From assembly GCA_963791225.1 (NCBI GenBank), contig CAWBRV010000007.1:62001-126000 (forward strand): DNA of 64,000 nucleotides, read 5' to 3'. The position numbers and the translations under genes are program-made. The notes beneath the pieces were generated by a model, which was not told the DNA's origin, ran no database searches, and was given only the letters and a program-made list of their open reading frames with translations. The DNA is from PALSA-612 sp963791225 (GTDB taxonomy: Bacteria > Actinomycetota > Thermoleophilia > Gaiellales > Gaiellaceae). Shown here piece after piece: positions 38,752-46,971 of the stretch. The stretch's first letter is position 1. Every line of letters begins with the position of its first letter.

Positions 38752-40791
38752 ATGACCGCACCGGGGGAAACGGCCTATCCCACCCTCTTTTCCCCGTGGC
38801 AGATCCGCGGCCAGACGGTCGCGAACCGGATCGTCTTTGCGCCGACCTGCCCGACGTGGGTCGCCGACCCGTACGAGGGCGTCTTCACGGACCAGGCCGT
38901 CGCGTACTACGAGGAGCGGGCCAAGGGCGGCTGCGGGCTGATCATCATCGGCGGCACGATCATCCACAAGGAGGCGCTCTACTCGGAGTTCAACTTCCCC
39001 GGCCTCTGGGACGACGTGCAGGTCGACGGCCTCGCGAAGGTCGCCGACGCCGTCCACAAACACGGCTGTAAGCTCGCCTGCCAGCTCCTCCACGTCGGTC
39101 TCCGGGCGACGCCGGTGCTGAAAAAGGACCCGGCGTACGACTTCGACGCCGAGTGGTACATGGTGGCGCCGAGCCAGATCCCGCCGGGCGAGTACCCGAA
39201 CGCGCCGATGCCGAAAGAGCTCGAGGAGCACGAGATCGAGGAGATCCTCGACGCGTACGAGTCGTCGGCGAGGCGTGCGATCGCGGCCGGTCTCGACGGT
39301 GTCGAGTTCCACATGTCCCACGGGTACCTGCCCTGGCAGTTCCTGTCGCCGCTGTACAACCACCGCACCGACCGCTGGGGCGGCTCGTACGAGAATCGGC
39401 TGAGCTTCCCGCTCGAGGCGATGGCGAGGATCCGCTGGGCGATCGGCGACGACGCGTTCCTCGGCTACCGCATCAACTCGACCTCGTTCTGGCCCGGCGA
39501 CCTCGAGCTCGAGGACGTGAAGCAGATCGTGTCCGACTTCGAGGCCAGGTCCGACGTCGACTACGTCAACCTCTCGGCCGGCGTCCACCACTCCTACATC
39601 CACACGCCGATGACCTACGAGCCGGGGTGGGAGCGCAGCTACACGAAGGCGGTGAAGGATGTCTCGTCGAAGCCCGTGCTGCTCGTCGGCCGGATCACGC
39701 ACCCGAAGGTGGCCGAGGACATCCTGGCCGCCGACGATGCGGATGCGATTCTCCTCGCCCGTCAGCTGTTCGCCGACGCGGAGTGGGGGGTGAAGGCGCG
39801 CGAGGGCCGGGCCGACGACATCCGCCGCTGCGTGGCAGCCAACTACTGCTGGCGGAGCGTCATACGGGGCGGCCGCGTGCAGTGCGTCTACAACCCGGAG
39901 GTGGGGCGCGAGGCCCGCTGGGGCTCGGGAACGCTCCTGCCGGCGGCCGACCGGAAGCGTGCGCTCGTGATCGGCGCCGGCCCGGCCGGGCTCGAGTACG
40001 CGCGCGTCGCCGCCGCGCGTGGGCACGAGGTGGTCGTCGTCGAGCGCGAGGACGAGGTGGGGGGCCACGTGCGCTGGCAGTCGCTCCTGCCCGGACGCAA
40101 GGAGTACGGGCAGATCGCGCGCTGGCTCCGGGCGCAGGCGGAGGGAAACGGCGCGACGATCCGTACCGGCCAGGAGATCTCAGCGGACGCCGTCGACGCG
40201 CTTCTCGACGCCGAACGGCCCGACCACGTCGTCGTCGCCACCGGCTCGAGCTACCGCCGGGACGGCTGGCAGGGGCAGACCGCCGCTCCGCTGCCGGGCT
40301 GGGAGACCGCGCAGTGCGCGACCTGGGACGAGGTCGTCACCGGCAAGGTCGCGCCGACAGGGTCGGTGCTCGTCCTCGACGACCTGCAGGATGCGGCCGC
40401 GCCGCTGACGGCGGTCAAGCTTCAGCAGGACGGCGCCTCGGTCCGCCTCGTGACGCGCTGGCCGATGATCGGGATGGAGACGATCCCCGAGGTCTACTAC
40501 CTCTGGGTGCGCACGCAGCTCTACGAAGCGGGCGTCGCGGTCGAGCCCGATCTCTTCGTGACCGGCATCGACGGCCGGCATGTGACGCTGATCAACGTCT
40601 ACGTGCCGGACCGCGTGACGACGATCGAGGCGGACTGGATCGTCATGGCCACCGGACGGCGGTCCGAGAACGCGCTCTACCACCTGCTCCGCGAGCGGGA
40701 AACGAGCGTCGAGATGATCGGCGACGCGGTCGCGCCGCGCACGACGTACGAGGCCGTGTTCGAAGGCCATCGCGCTGCGCGCAAGCTCTGA
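38752..40791 (+). CDS. Old-yellow-enzyme/FAD fusion oxidoreductase (dienoyl-CoA reductase / TMADH type)
   Basis: 679 residues. Residues 1 to about 350 form the FMN barrel (GVEFHMSHGYLPWQFLSPLYNHRTDRWGGSYENR). A cluster segment follows, then an FAD/NAD(P)-binding domain (ALVIGAGPAGLEYARVAAARGHEVVVVERED). Family members hold a 4Fe-4S cluster with C-x2-C-x2-C-x11-C; here Cys360, Cys366 and Cys378 are present but the second position is Ala363 (CVAANYC). The cluster may be altered, of 3Fe-4S type or absent. Substrate unknown; amine demethylation or enoate reduction are candidates. Confidence 0.88.
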   Translation: MTAPGETAYPTLFSPWQIRGQTVANRIVFAPTCPTWVADPYEGVFTDQAVAYYEERAKGGCGLIIIGGTIIHKEALYSEFNFPGLWDDVQVDGLAKVADAVHKHGCKLACQLLHVGLRATPVLKKDPAYDFDAEWYMVAPSQIPPGEYPNAPMPKELEEHEIEEILDAYESSARRAIAAGLDGVEFHMSHGYLPWQFLSPLYNHRTDRWGGSYENRLSFPLEAMARIRWAIGDDAFLGYRINSTSFWPGDLELEDVKQIVSDFEARSDVDYVNLSAGVHHSYIHTPMTYEPGWERSYTKAVKDVSSKPVLLVGRITHPKVAEDILAADDADAILLARQLFADAEWGVKAREGRADDIRRCVAANYCWRSVIRGGRVQCVYNPEVGREARWGSGTLLPAADRKRALVIGAGPAGLEYARVAAARGHEVVVVEREDEVGGHVRWQSLLPGRKEYGQIARWLRAQAEGNGATIRTGQEISADAVDALLDAERPDHVVVATGSSYRRDGWQGQTAAPLPGWETAQCATWDEVVTGKVAPTGSVLVLDDLQDAAAPLTAVKLQQDGASVRLVTRWPMIGMETIPEVYYLWVRTQLYEAGVAVEPDLFVTGIDGRHVTLINVYVPDRVTTIEADWIVMATGRRSENALYHLLRERETSVEMIGDAVAPRTTYEAVFEGHRAARKL

Positions 40792-40819
40792 CGATCTGCC
40801 CGGTTCCCTCCCGCTCACG

Positions 40820-41215
40820 CTAGCTCCAGAAGGCGTCCTGCTCGTCGACGTCGTCCGGGATGTCGGTCAGCTCGGTGACCACGCTTCCCGAGATCGCGAA
40901 CACGAGCGCGTTCCGCATGTCGAGCCGCTTCTCGTCGCGCTCGGCAGTCGCGCGGTAGATCGCGATCGCCGTGTCGTCGTTTGCCCACACGTGCTCGAGG
41001 TCGGCGCGGAACGTGCCGCCCGAGACCTCGCCGAGCCTGCCGTACATCGCGAACAGGTTGTCGCGGCCGACATGGTCGCCGGAGAAGACCTGGTTGCCGC
41101 CGGCCATGTGCTGGACGGCGTTCTCGCTCAGCAGCTCGCTGAGCGCCGCCATGTCCGCGGCGTTGAAGGCGTCGAAGCCACGCGTGATCAGGTCGACGTT
41201 CGGATGTGCTGCCAT
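40820..41215 (-). CDS. SnoaL-like (NTF2 fold) protein
   Basis: 131 residues from the ATG at 41215 with GGGAGGAG upstream. NTF2/SnoaL character: NVDLITRGFDAFNAADMAALSELLSENAVQHMAGGNQVFSGDHVGRDNLFAMYGRLGEVSGG. It is likely a small-molecule-binding or isomerase-like protein. It converges with the flavoprotein gene; no operon partner. Confidence 0.82.
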   Translation of the reverse strand: MAAHPNVDLITRGFDAFNAADMAALSELLSENAVQHMAGGNQVFSGDHVGRDNLFAMYGRLGEVSGGTFRADLEHVWANDDTAIAIYRATAERDEKRLDMRNALVFAISGSVVTELTDIPDDVDEQDAFWS

Positions 41216-41299
41216 CGGTCGCTCCTCCCGGCTCGGGGTCGGCGGGAGCCTACGCCTGTCGCAGTAGACCTGCATCCCGCAACACGTTAGGGTCAGCCG

Positions 41300-42763
41300 G
41301 TGAAAGGGCCGGCCTCCCGTTCGCGCGCCGTTCGCATGCTCGTGGTCGCGACCGTTGTCGCGGCCGCGGCCACTGCGACGCTCGGCGCCGCGCCGCACGC
41401 CGCGCGGCCGATGCTCGTCGGCTTCCAGGACGATCCTGGCTTCCGCTGGAGCTCTCACCGCCAGGCGACGCTCGAGAGCGCCGCCCGCGCGCACGCGACG
41501 ATCATCCGCGCGACGGCCAACTGGTGGCAGATCGCCCCCGTTCGCCCGGCGAACGCGGCCGACGCGTTCGATCCCGCCTACGAGTTCAGCGACCTGGACG
41601 ACCTGATCCGCAGCGCGTCCATGCACGGGATCACGGTGATGCTGACGATCTGGGGCACGCCCATCTGGGCCAACGGCGACAGGCCGCCGAACGTCGCCCC
41701 CGATCACATGCGCGACCTGGAGGACTTCGCCCGCGCGATCGCCGACCGCTACTCCGGCCGCCATCCCGGCTTCCCATTCGTCGGCTACTACACGGTCTGG
41801 AACGAGCCCAACTCGACTCGCTTCCTCGCACCCGCCTTCGACGAGGCCGGCAACCCCGTGTCGCCGTACGTGTACGCCGGCATCTGCCGCGCGGCCTACG
41901 CGGGGCTCAAGGAAAGGAACCCGCTCGCGACGGTCGCGATCGGCCAGACCGCGTCGCGGGGAAGCCCAGACGGCCTGCACGGGGCCTCGTCGATCGCGCC
42001 CGGCACGTTCGCGAGGCTGCTCGCGCGCGTGACGCCTGCCGTGCCCTTCGACGCCTGGGCGCATCATCCGTACTCGGATCTCGGCTTCGGGCCGCTACAG
42101 CGCTACCGGTTCCCGAACGTGAACATGGCAACGCTGCACACGTTCGAGCAGAAGCTCGACGTCTGGTTCCACCGCGCCGACATCCCGATCTGGATCAGCG
42201 AGTACGGCTTCGAGACACGGCCGTGGCGGACCGGCGGCGTGACGGTGTCGCAACAGGCCGCGTACGTGAAGCAGTCGCTCGAGCTCGCGGCGGCGGACCC
42301 GCGCGTCCAGATGTTCATCTGGTTCGTGCTCCGCGACGATCCGTCCATGTCCACCTGGGACAGCGGCCTGATCGCGGACACGGGGACACGCAAGCCCGGC
42401 TTCGCCGCCTTCGCCGATGCGGCGGCTCCTCTCGACGCTCGCGACCCGGTGGTGGACGTGCGCGCGGACACTGTCTGGCCGCTGCTCAGGATCCCGGTCT
42501 GGGAGCTCGCGATCCGCGACGGCGCGGGCGCCAGGATCGGCTCGGTCGTCTCCGTCTACTCGCGCGGCCGCCGGATCGGGGTCGCGACGCCCGAGGCGCG
42601 CATCACGATCGACGGCTACGCGGTCTTCCGGTTGCCGATCCGGCGCGTGCGGCCCGGCGTCCGCTATCGCGTCTACATGAGCGACATCAACGACGTCCAC
42701 GGCAACCGCATCTCGCGGACCGCGCTCGTCGTCGGCCTGCCGCGCTTCGACCACACGGGCTGA
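41300..42763 (+). CDS. Secreted clan GH-A glycoside hydrolase
   Basis: 487 residues from a GTG. An N-terminal signal (VRMLVVATVVAAAATATLGAAPHA) suggests export. The TIM barrel shows the acid/base Glu169 in VWNEPNS and the nucleophile Glu301 in ISEYGFE, as in GH5/GH39-like enzymes. A beta-rich C-terminal domain of about 120 residues follows. It probably cleaves a plant or microbial polysaccharide; family assignment within clan GH-A is uncertain. Confidence 0.83.
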   Translation: MKGPASRSRAVRMLVVATVVAAAATATLGAAPHAARPMLVGFQDDPGFRWSSHRQATLESAARAHATIIRATANWWQIAPVRPANAADAFDPAYEFSDLDDLIRSASMHGITVMLTIWGTPIWANGDRPPNVAPDHMRDLEDFARAIADRYSGRHPGFPFVGYYTVWNEPNSTRFLAPAFDEAGNPVSPYVYAGICRAAYAGLKERNPLATVAIGQTASRGSPDGLHGASSIAPGTFARLLARVTPAVPFDAWAHHPYSDLGFGPLQRYRFPNVNMATLHTFEQKLDVWFHRADIPIWISEYGFETRPWRTGGVTVSQQAAYVKQSLELAAADPRVQMFIWFVLRDDPSMSTWDSGLIADTGTRKPGFAAFADAAAPLDARDPVVDVRADTVWPLLRIPVWELAIRDGAGARIGSVVSVYSRGRRIGVATPEARITIDGYAVFRLPIRRVRPGVRYRVYMSDINDVHGNRISRTALVVGLPRFDHTG

Positions 42764-42822
42764 TCGGACCCCGAGCCTGCCTGCGCGCCGGCGCCGGTCG
42801 GAAACGAATCATCCGTACACGC

Positions 42823-43737
42823 TCAGGAGACCGGAGTCACGTGCCAGCTCACCTTGCCGCTCGTGCAGGTGAACTTCTCGCCGCCTTCGCGGAGCGTGTC
42901 GTCGTACGAGAGCGTGCCTGACGCGCCGGCAGGACCGATCCGCCCCGAGATCGAGAAGTACGTGCCGCCGTCCTTCTCCGTGTAGGCGAACGCTCCTAAT
43001 GCGTTCACGGGCATGTAGGTCGCGTCTTCGTCGAACTCGACCGTCGACCCGGACGTCGCGCTGACGCACTCCGCGGTGACGGCGACGCGGAGGACCGTGA
43101 TCGTGAGACCGCTCGTCGTCAGGCTGAAGCGAAGCGGCCGGCGCTGGGCCGTCCTCCCCGAGTACCGGTGCACCCGGATTGCGCAGTTCACGGGCCCGAG
43201 CGGTCGGACAGCGCCCCCGTAGAGGTGCACGGCGCCCTCGACGTCGTCGCGCTCGAGCAGGCGGCAGCGCCACTTGCCTGCCGGCGGGTCGGGGCAGGTC
43301 CAGTCGGCGCTCATCGCCGCGCACCGGAGCTGCGTGTGCTCGAGACCGAGGACGTGGCCGAGCTCGTGGACGATCACCTGTGCCGCCGAGAACTCGTCGA
43401 GGTGCGGGTCGATCCAGGCGTCGTCCTGCGAGCCGAAGTAGCCGACGTAGGCGCAGCCGACGGCGTCCTTGCAGCTCGGGCCGTGCGTCGTGATGACGAT
43501 CCCGGCACGCGAGCGCGGGACGTAGACGAAGCGGACGTGCGCGCCACTCAGGTTCCATGCGCGGACCGCCCGGAAGAGTGCACCGCCGTACTGCGGGGCG
43601 GCGTTCGCGATCGGGATGACACCGTGCGGCCACGGCTTGCCTCCGGTCACGTAGGCGTCCCCGCCGGGCGCGGTCGCTGCGACGGTTAGTGCGGCCGCGG
43701 TCGCTGCGGCCGCGATCATCCCGCCGAGCCTGAGCAT
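42823..43737 (-). CDS. Secreted metzincin (matrixin-like) metalloprotease
   Basis: 304 residues with a signal peptide (MIAAAATAAALTVAATAPGGDA). The zinc site HELGHVLGLEH (His124, Glu125, His128, His134) and a following Met (CAAMS, Met142) are the metzincin signature. Many cysteines indicate disulfides outside the cell. A C-terminal beta-sandwich (about 190-304) without known function follows. Next to a secreted glycosidase gene, it suggests extracellular polymer degradation. Confidence 0.86.
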   Translation of the reverse strand: MLRLGGMIAAAATAAALTVAATAPGGDAYVTGGKPWPHGVIPIANAAPQYGGALFRAVRAWNLSGAHVRFVYVPRSRAGIVITTHGPSCKDAVGCAYVGYFGSQDDAWIDPHLDEFSAAQVIVHELGHVLGLEHTQLRCAAMSADWTCPDPPAGKWRCRLLERDDVEGAVHLYGGAVRPLGPVNCAIRVHRYSGRTAQRRPLRFSLTTSGLTITVLRVAVTAECVSATSGSTVEFDEDATYMPVNALGAFAYTEKDGGTYFSISGRIGPAGASGTLSYDDTLREGGEKFTCTSGKVSWHVTPVS

Positions 43738-43842
43738 GGGGCGAGTCTATGCCGCCTGACACAGACCTCACGCAGCCGATGCCGGCTTCGCCGGCGTCGG
43801 CCGCTACGGCGCTCTCGTCACCGTCTTCAGGGGAAGGGGGGA

Positions 43843-43871
43843 CATGGGGGAAACCGGCCGTTTCCCCCATG
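43843..43871 (-). terminator. Perfect hairpin after csp-infA
   Basis: Arms CATGGGGGAAAC and GTTTCCCCCATG, 12 base pairs, with loop CGGCC. It lies 34 bases past the infA stop on the minus strand and upstream of the metzincin gene. There is no U tract, but stem strength fits an actinobacterial terminator or an RNA-stabilising hairpin. Confidence 0.6.
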
Positions 43872-43905
43872 AGAGCGAGCCGGCGGCGCAGCCGCGCGAG
43901 TGGCT

Positions 43906-44127
43906 TCAGCGGTAGCGGTAGACGATGCGGCCGCGGTTCAGGTCGTACGGCGACAGCTCGACCCTGATCCGGTCGCCCGGGAAGATCCTGATCCGGTAGC
44001 GGCGCATCTTCCCGGCCGTGTACCCCAGGGTCTCGTGGCCGTTGTCGAGCGCGATCCGGAACATGCCGTTGCGAAGCGCCTCGACGACCTCGCCCTCGAG
44101 CTCGACCTTCTCTTCCTTGCCGGCGAT
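43906..44127 (-). CDS. infA: Translation initiation factor IF-1, apparent AUC start
   Basis: 73 residues: AGKEEKVELEGEVVEALRN, GMFRIALDNGHETLGYTAGK, then MRRYRIRIFPGDRIRVELSP and YDLNRGRIVYRYR. The S1/OB fold and length match IF-1 throughout. No ATG, GTG or TTG is available; the codon aligned with Met1 is ATC (44127-44125), two bases after the csp stop. IF-1 occupies the ribosomal A site during initiation. AUC initiation, stop-restart coupling with csp, or a sequence error at one base are the options. A second infA may exist at the ribosomal-protein locus outside the window. Confidence 0.9.
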   Translation of the reverse strand: MAGKEEKVELEGEVVEALRNGMFRIALDNGHETLGYTAGKMRRYRIRIFPGDRIRVELSPYDLNRGRIVYRYR

Positions 44128-44129
44128 GG

Positions 44130-44342
44130 CTACGAGCCCCCGACGGCGACCACGTCGGTCGCTTCAGGGCCCTTGGCGCCTTCGCGAACCTCGAATTCGA
44201 CGCGTTGACCCTCGTTCAGGGACTTGTATCCGTCACCGGCGATCTGAGAGAAGTGGACGAAGACGTCCTTCGAGTCCCCGTCGGGCGTGATGAAGCCGTA
44301 GCCCTTTGCGTTGTTGAACCACTTGACGACGCCGGTAGCCAT
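44130..44342 (-). CDS. csp: Cold-shock protein (CspA family)
   Basis: 70 residues. RNA-binding motifs RNP1 (KGYGFI) and RNP2 (VFVHFS) are intact: TGVVKWFNNAKGYGFITPDGDSKDVFVHFSQI. It acts as an RNA chaperone. It is followed after two bases by infA, so an initiation factor and an RNA chaperone share one transcript. Confidence 0.96.
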   Translation of the reverse strand: MATGVVKWFNNAKGYGFITPDGDSKDVFVHFSQIAGDGYKSLNEGQRVEFEVREGAKGPEATDVVAVGGS

Positions 44343-44375
44343 TTCGGTCGCCAGGGTAGCACCACGCGTGGCAGT

Positions 44376-45020
44376 TCAGACGCCCGGCGGGGCCGGAAAC
44401 CAGGCGTGATCGGGCTCGCCGTACGGCTCGCGCAGGGAGGCGATCGTCTGCTCGAGCCGCGCCGTGAGCGCGACCGCGGCCTTTCGCGTCGGCTCCATGC
44501 CGGCGACCGGGAGCGGCTCGCCGACGACGATCGTCACCTGCGGGAAGCCGATCCGGTGCGTACGGGGCTGGATCGAGCGTTCCGTGCCGACGAGCAGGAC
44601 AGGGACGAGCGGGGCGCCGGCGGCGAGCGCGAGCCGCGCCGCACCACGCCGGAACGGGCGCTCGCGATAGGGCAGGCAGGTCCCCTGGGGGAAGAGGCCG
44701 ACGACCTCGCCGCGCTCGAGCACGCCGTTGGCGGCGTGGGCGGCACGCCCGAGATCGCCCTGCCGCCGGACGGGGATGCAGCCGAGGCCGTCCAGGATCT
44801 GCTTCACCACCGGGTAACCGAACAGCTCGGCCTTGGCCAGGTAGTGCACAGGGCGGGGCGTGGCGGTTCCGAGGAACCAGGGGTCGAGAGTCGACTCGTG
44901 GTTGGCGGCCAGCACCACCGGCCCCGTCGCCGGGATGCGCTCGGCGCCGACGAGCCGGATCTTGTAGGCGCGCATCATCAGCGGCCGCGTCAGCCGGTCC
45001 ACAGCGGGATAGAGATTCAC
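44376..45020 (-). CDS. plsC: 1-acyl-sn-glycerol-3-phosphate acyltransferase
   Basis: 214 residues. Family motifs: NHESTLD (H-x4-D), FGYPVVKQILDGLGCIPVRR, LFPQGTCLPYRERPFRRGAARLAL and VPVLLVGTER. It transfers the second acyl chain in phosphatidic acid synthesis. The ATG overlaps the stop of the cyclopropane synthase gene by four bases, so it is the last gene of a lipid operon. Confidence 0.92.
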   Translation of the reverse strand: MNLYPAVDRLTRPLMMRAYKIRLVGAERIPATGPVVLAANHESTLDPWFLGTATPRPVHYLAKAELFGYPVVKQILDGLGCIPVRRQGDLGRAAHAANGVLERGEVVGLFPQGTCLPYRERPFRRGAARLALAAGAPLVPVLLVGTERSIQPRTHRIGFPQVTIVVGEPLPVAGMEPTRKAAVALTARLEQTIASLREPYGEPDHAWFPAPPGV

Positions 45021-46234
45021 CGCTCGAGCACGATCTGGGCGTCTCGCAGCGCCCGCGTGCGGAAGCCGGCCTCACAGCACGCGAGGTAGAAGTCCCACGT
45101 CCGCACGAAGTGGTCGTCGTAGCCGATGTCGTGCACCTCGTCGAGGCGCTCGAGGAAGGCCGCCCGCCAGCGCCGCAGCGTCTCCGCGTAGTGGACGCCG
45201 ATCTCCTCGACGCCCGTGAACGTGAGCCGGGAGGCCGCGGCGGCGGCGCTTCCGAGCGAGGCGAGCGAGGGGATCAGACAGCCGGGGAAGACGTAGCGCT
45301 CGATCCAGTCGGGCGATCGTCGGTAGCGGTTCCAGCGGTGGTCGGGGATCAGGATCGTCTGGACACACGCCCGGCCCCCGGGCGCGAGCAGCCGGTCGCA
45401 GGCGGCGAAGAAGACCGGGAATTGCTTCTCGCCGATCGCTTCGATCATCTCGATCGACGCGAGCTTCGTGTAGGAGCCCTGATGGATCCGGTAGTCCTCT
45501 TCGACGATGCGCACGCGGTCGTCGAGGCCGGCTTCGTGCACCCGGCCGCGGGCGATCTCGGCCTGGGCGGGGGAGAGCGTCAGGCCCGTGACGCGGGCAC
45601 CGTACTCGCCTGCGGCCGTGAGGGCGAACGAGCCCCAGCCGCAGCCGATCTCGAGCACATGGTCGGCGGGGGTGAGCGCGAGCTTGTCGCAGACGAGCCG
45701 GAGCTTGCGGCGCTGGGCGTCGGCGAGCGGCTCGTCGGGCCGCGCGAAGATCGCGCACGAGTAGGTCATCGTCTCGTCCAGCATCAGCCGGAAGAGGTCG
45801 TTGCCGAGGTCGTAGTGGTACTCGATGTTGCGTCGGGCGCGGAGGAGGCCCTGGCGCCGGTTCGGTCGCGGCCGCGCCTTCATCACGCGGGCGAGACGCG
45901 GGTGGCGCCGTACGGCCGCCTCGGCGTTCCGGTACAGGAGCTCGAGGAAGCCGACGAGGTCGGGGCTCGTCCATTCGCCGGCCTGGTACGACTCGCCGAG
46001 CCCGATCGTCCCCCGCGTCGCGAGCCGCCGGATCAGCCGGCTCGTGTCGGCGATCTCCATCGTCTCCGCCGGCCCGCTTCCGAACGTGCGCTCGCTTCCG
46101 TCCGGCAGTCGCGCGACGAGCGTGCCCTCGTGGAGCCCGGCGAGCGCGCCCGTGAGCACGCGGACCGCGACGCGCTCGAGCACCCCGCCGCGCGCGGGCG
46201 GGATCGGCCGGACGGTGCGTTCGAGGGTGCTCAC
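45017..46234 (-). CDS. cfa: Cyclopropane-fatty-acyl-phospholipid synthase family methyltransferase
   Basis: 405 residues from the GTG at 46234, which overlaps the DUF1365 stop. SAM motif VLEIGCGWGSFALTAA, preceded by YHYDLGNDLFRLMLDETMTYSCAIF and followed by SIEMIEAIGEKQFPVFF (bicarbonate-site Glu region). It methylates double bonds of phospholipid acyl chains. Its neighbours (flavoprotein, DUF1365, desaturase) recall clusters making cyclopropane or other methylated fatty acids. Confidence 0.93.
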   Translation of the reverse strand: MSTLERTVRPIPPARGGVLERVAVRVLTGALAGLHEGTLVARLPDGSERTFGSGPAETMEIADTSRLIRRLATRGTIGLGESYQAGEWTSPDLVGFLELLYRNAEAAVRRHPRLARVMKARPRPNRRQGLLRARRNIEYHYDLGNDLFRLMLDETMTYSCAIFARPDEPLADAQRRKLRLVCDKLALTPADHVLEIGCGWGSFALTAAGEYGARVTGLTLSPAQAEIARGRVHEAGLDDRVRIVEEDYRIHQGSYTKLASIEMIEAIGEKQFPVFFAACDRLLAPGGRACVQTILIPDHRWNRYRRSPDWIERYVFPGCLIPSLASLGSAAAAASRLTFTGVEEIGVHYAETLRRWRAAFLERLDEVHDIGYDDHFVRTWDFYLACCEAGFRTRALRDAQIVLER

Positions 46235-46971
46235 AGCCTCACGGACCCCTTGCCGGGCACGAAAGGCGGCTTGTGGTGGAACGGCACGCGCTTCGCCCAG
46301 AGCTTCACGGCCTGCCAGTGGATCAGGGCCGTGACCTGCATGGGCATGAGCGGGTAGCGGACGAGGGCGCGCGCGAGGCTCGCGTTCGTCAGCTCCTCCC
46401 GGCGGCCGTGCAGCACGGCGCTCAACGGCACGCGACCGTCCTCGCGCACGTGCACGCGTGCCCAGACTTCGTCCTCCGGCTCCGAGAACGCATACTCGTA
46501 CGCCTGGTCGAGTCCGAAGAAGGGCGACACGTGCAGGCGCTTCTCGTGCTCGTAGGCGAGGTCGGGGCCGTGGAGGAGCTCGGGAAGACGCTCGCCGAAC
46601 GTGTTGCTCAGCTCGGCGATCATCGCGGCCAGCTTCCCGTCCGGCCCGTAGCACCAGTGGAAGCTGACCGGGTTGAAGACGTAGCCCAGCACGCGGAGCT
46701 GCGCAAGCATCAGCACGCGCTCGACCTCGACGCCGCGCTCGGCGCAGAAGCTGACGGCCGCCTCGCGCACCGGCAGCGAGCCGTCGAAATGGTCTTGGTC
46801 GCGCAGCGTGACCAGGTTCGGCCGGTTGATCGAGAACAGGGCGAGCCGCCGCTCGAGCTCGGGCAGCTCGTCGAGATCGAGCACGAAGAACGAGATCGGG
46901 TAGCGGAACGTGTTCCGCGCCGGCTCACGGCGCGAGTGGATCAGCGTCCCGGTGTAGATGGCCGATCTCAC
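46231..46971 (-). CDS. DUF1365-family protein
   Basis: About 246 residues; two successive GTG codons (46974 and 46971) could start it, and the second gives the four-base overlap seen at every junction of this operon. Family features: IYTGTLIHSRREPARNTFRYPISFFVLDLDEL, LGYVFNPVSFHWCYGPDGKLAAMIAELSNTFGER, HVSPFFGLDQ. It is commonly found between an amine-oxidase-like flavoprotein and a Cfa enzyme, with an unproven role in lipid modification. Confidence 0.88.
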   Translation of the reverse strand: MRSAIYTGTLIHSRREPARNTFRYPISFFVLDLDELPELERRLALFSINRPNLVTLRDQDHFDGSLPVREAAVSFCAERGVEVERVLMLAQLRVLGYVFNPVSFHWCYGPDGKLAAMIAELSNTFGERLPELLHGPDLAYEHEKRLHVSPFFGLDQAYEYAFSEPEDEVWARVHVREDGRVPLSAVLHGRREELTNASLARALVRYPLMPMQVTALIHWQAVKLWAKRVPFHHKPPFVPGKGSVRL

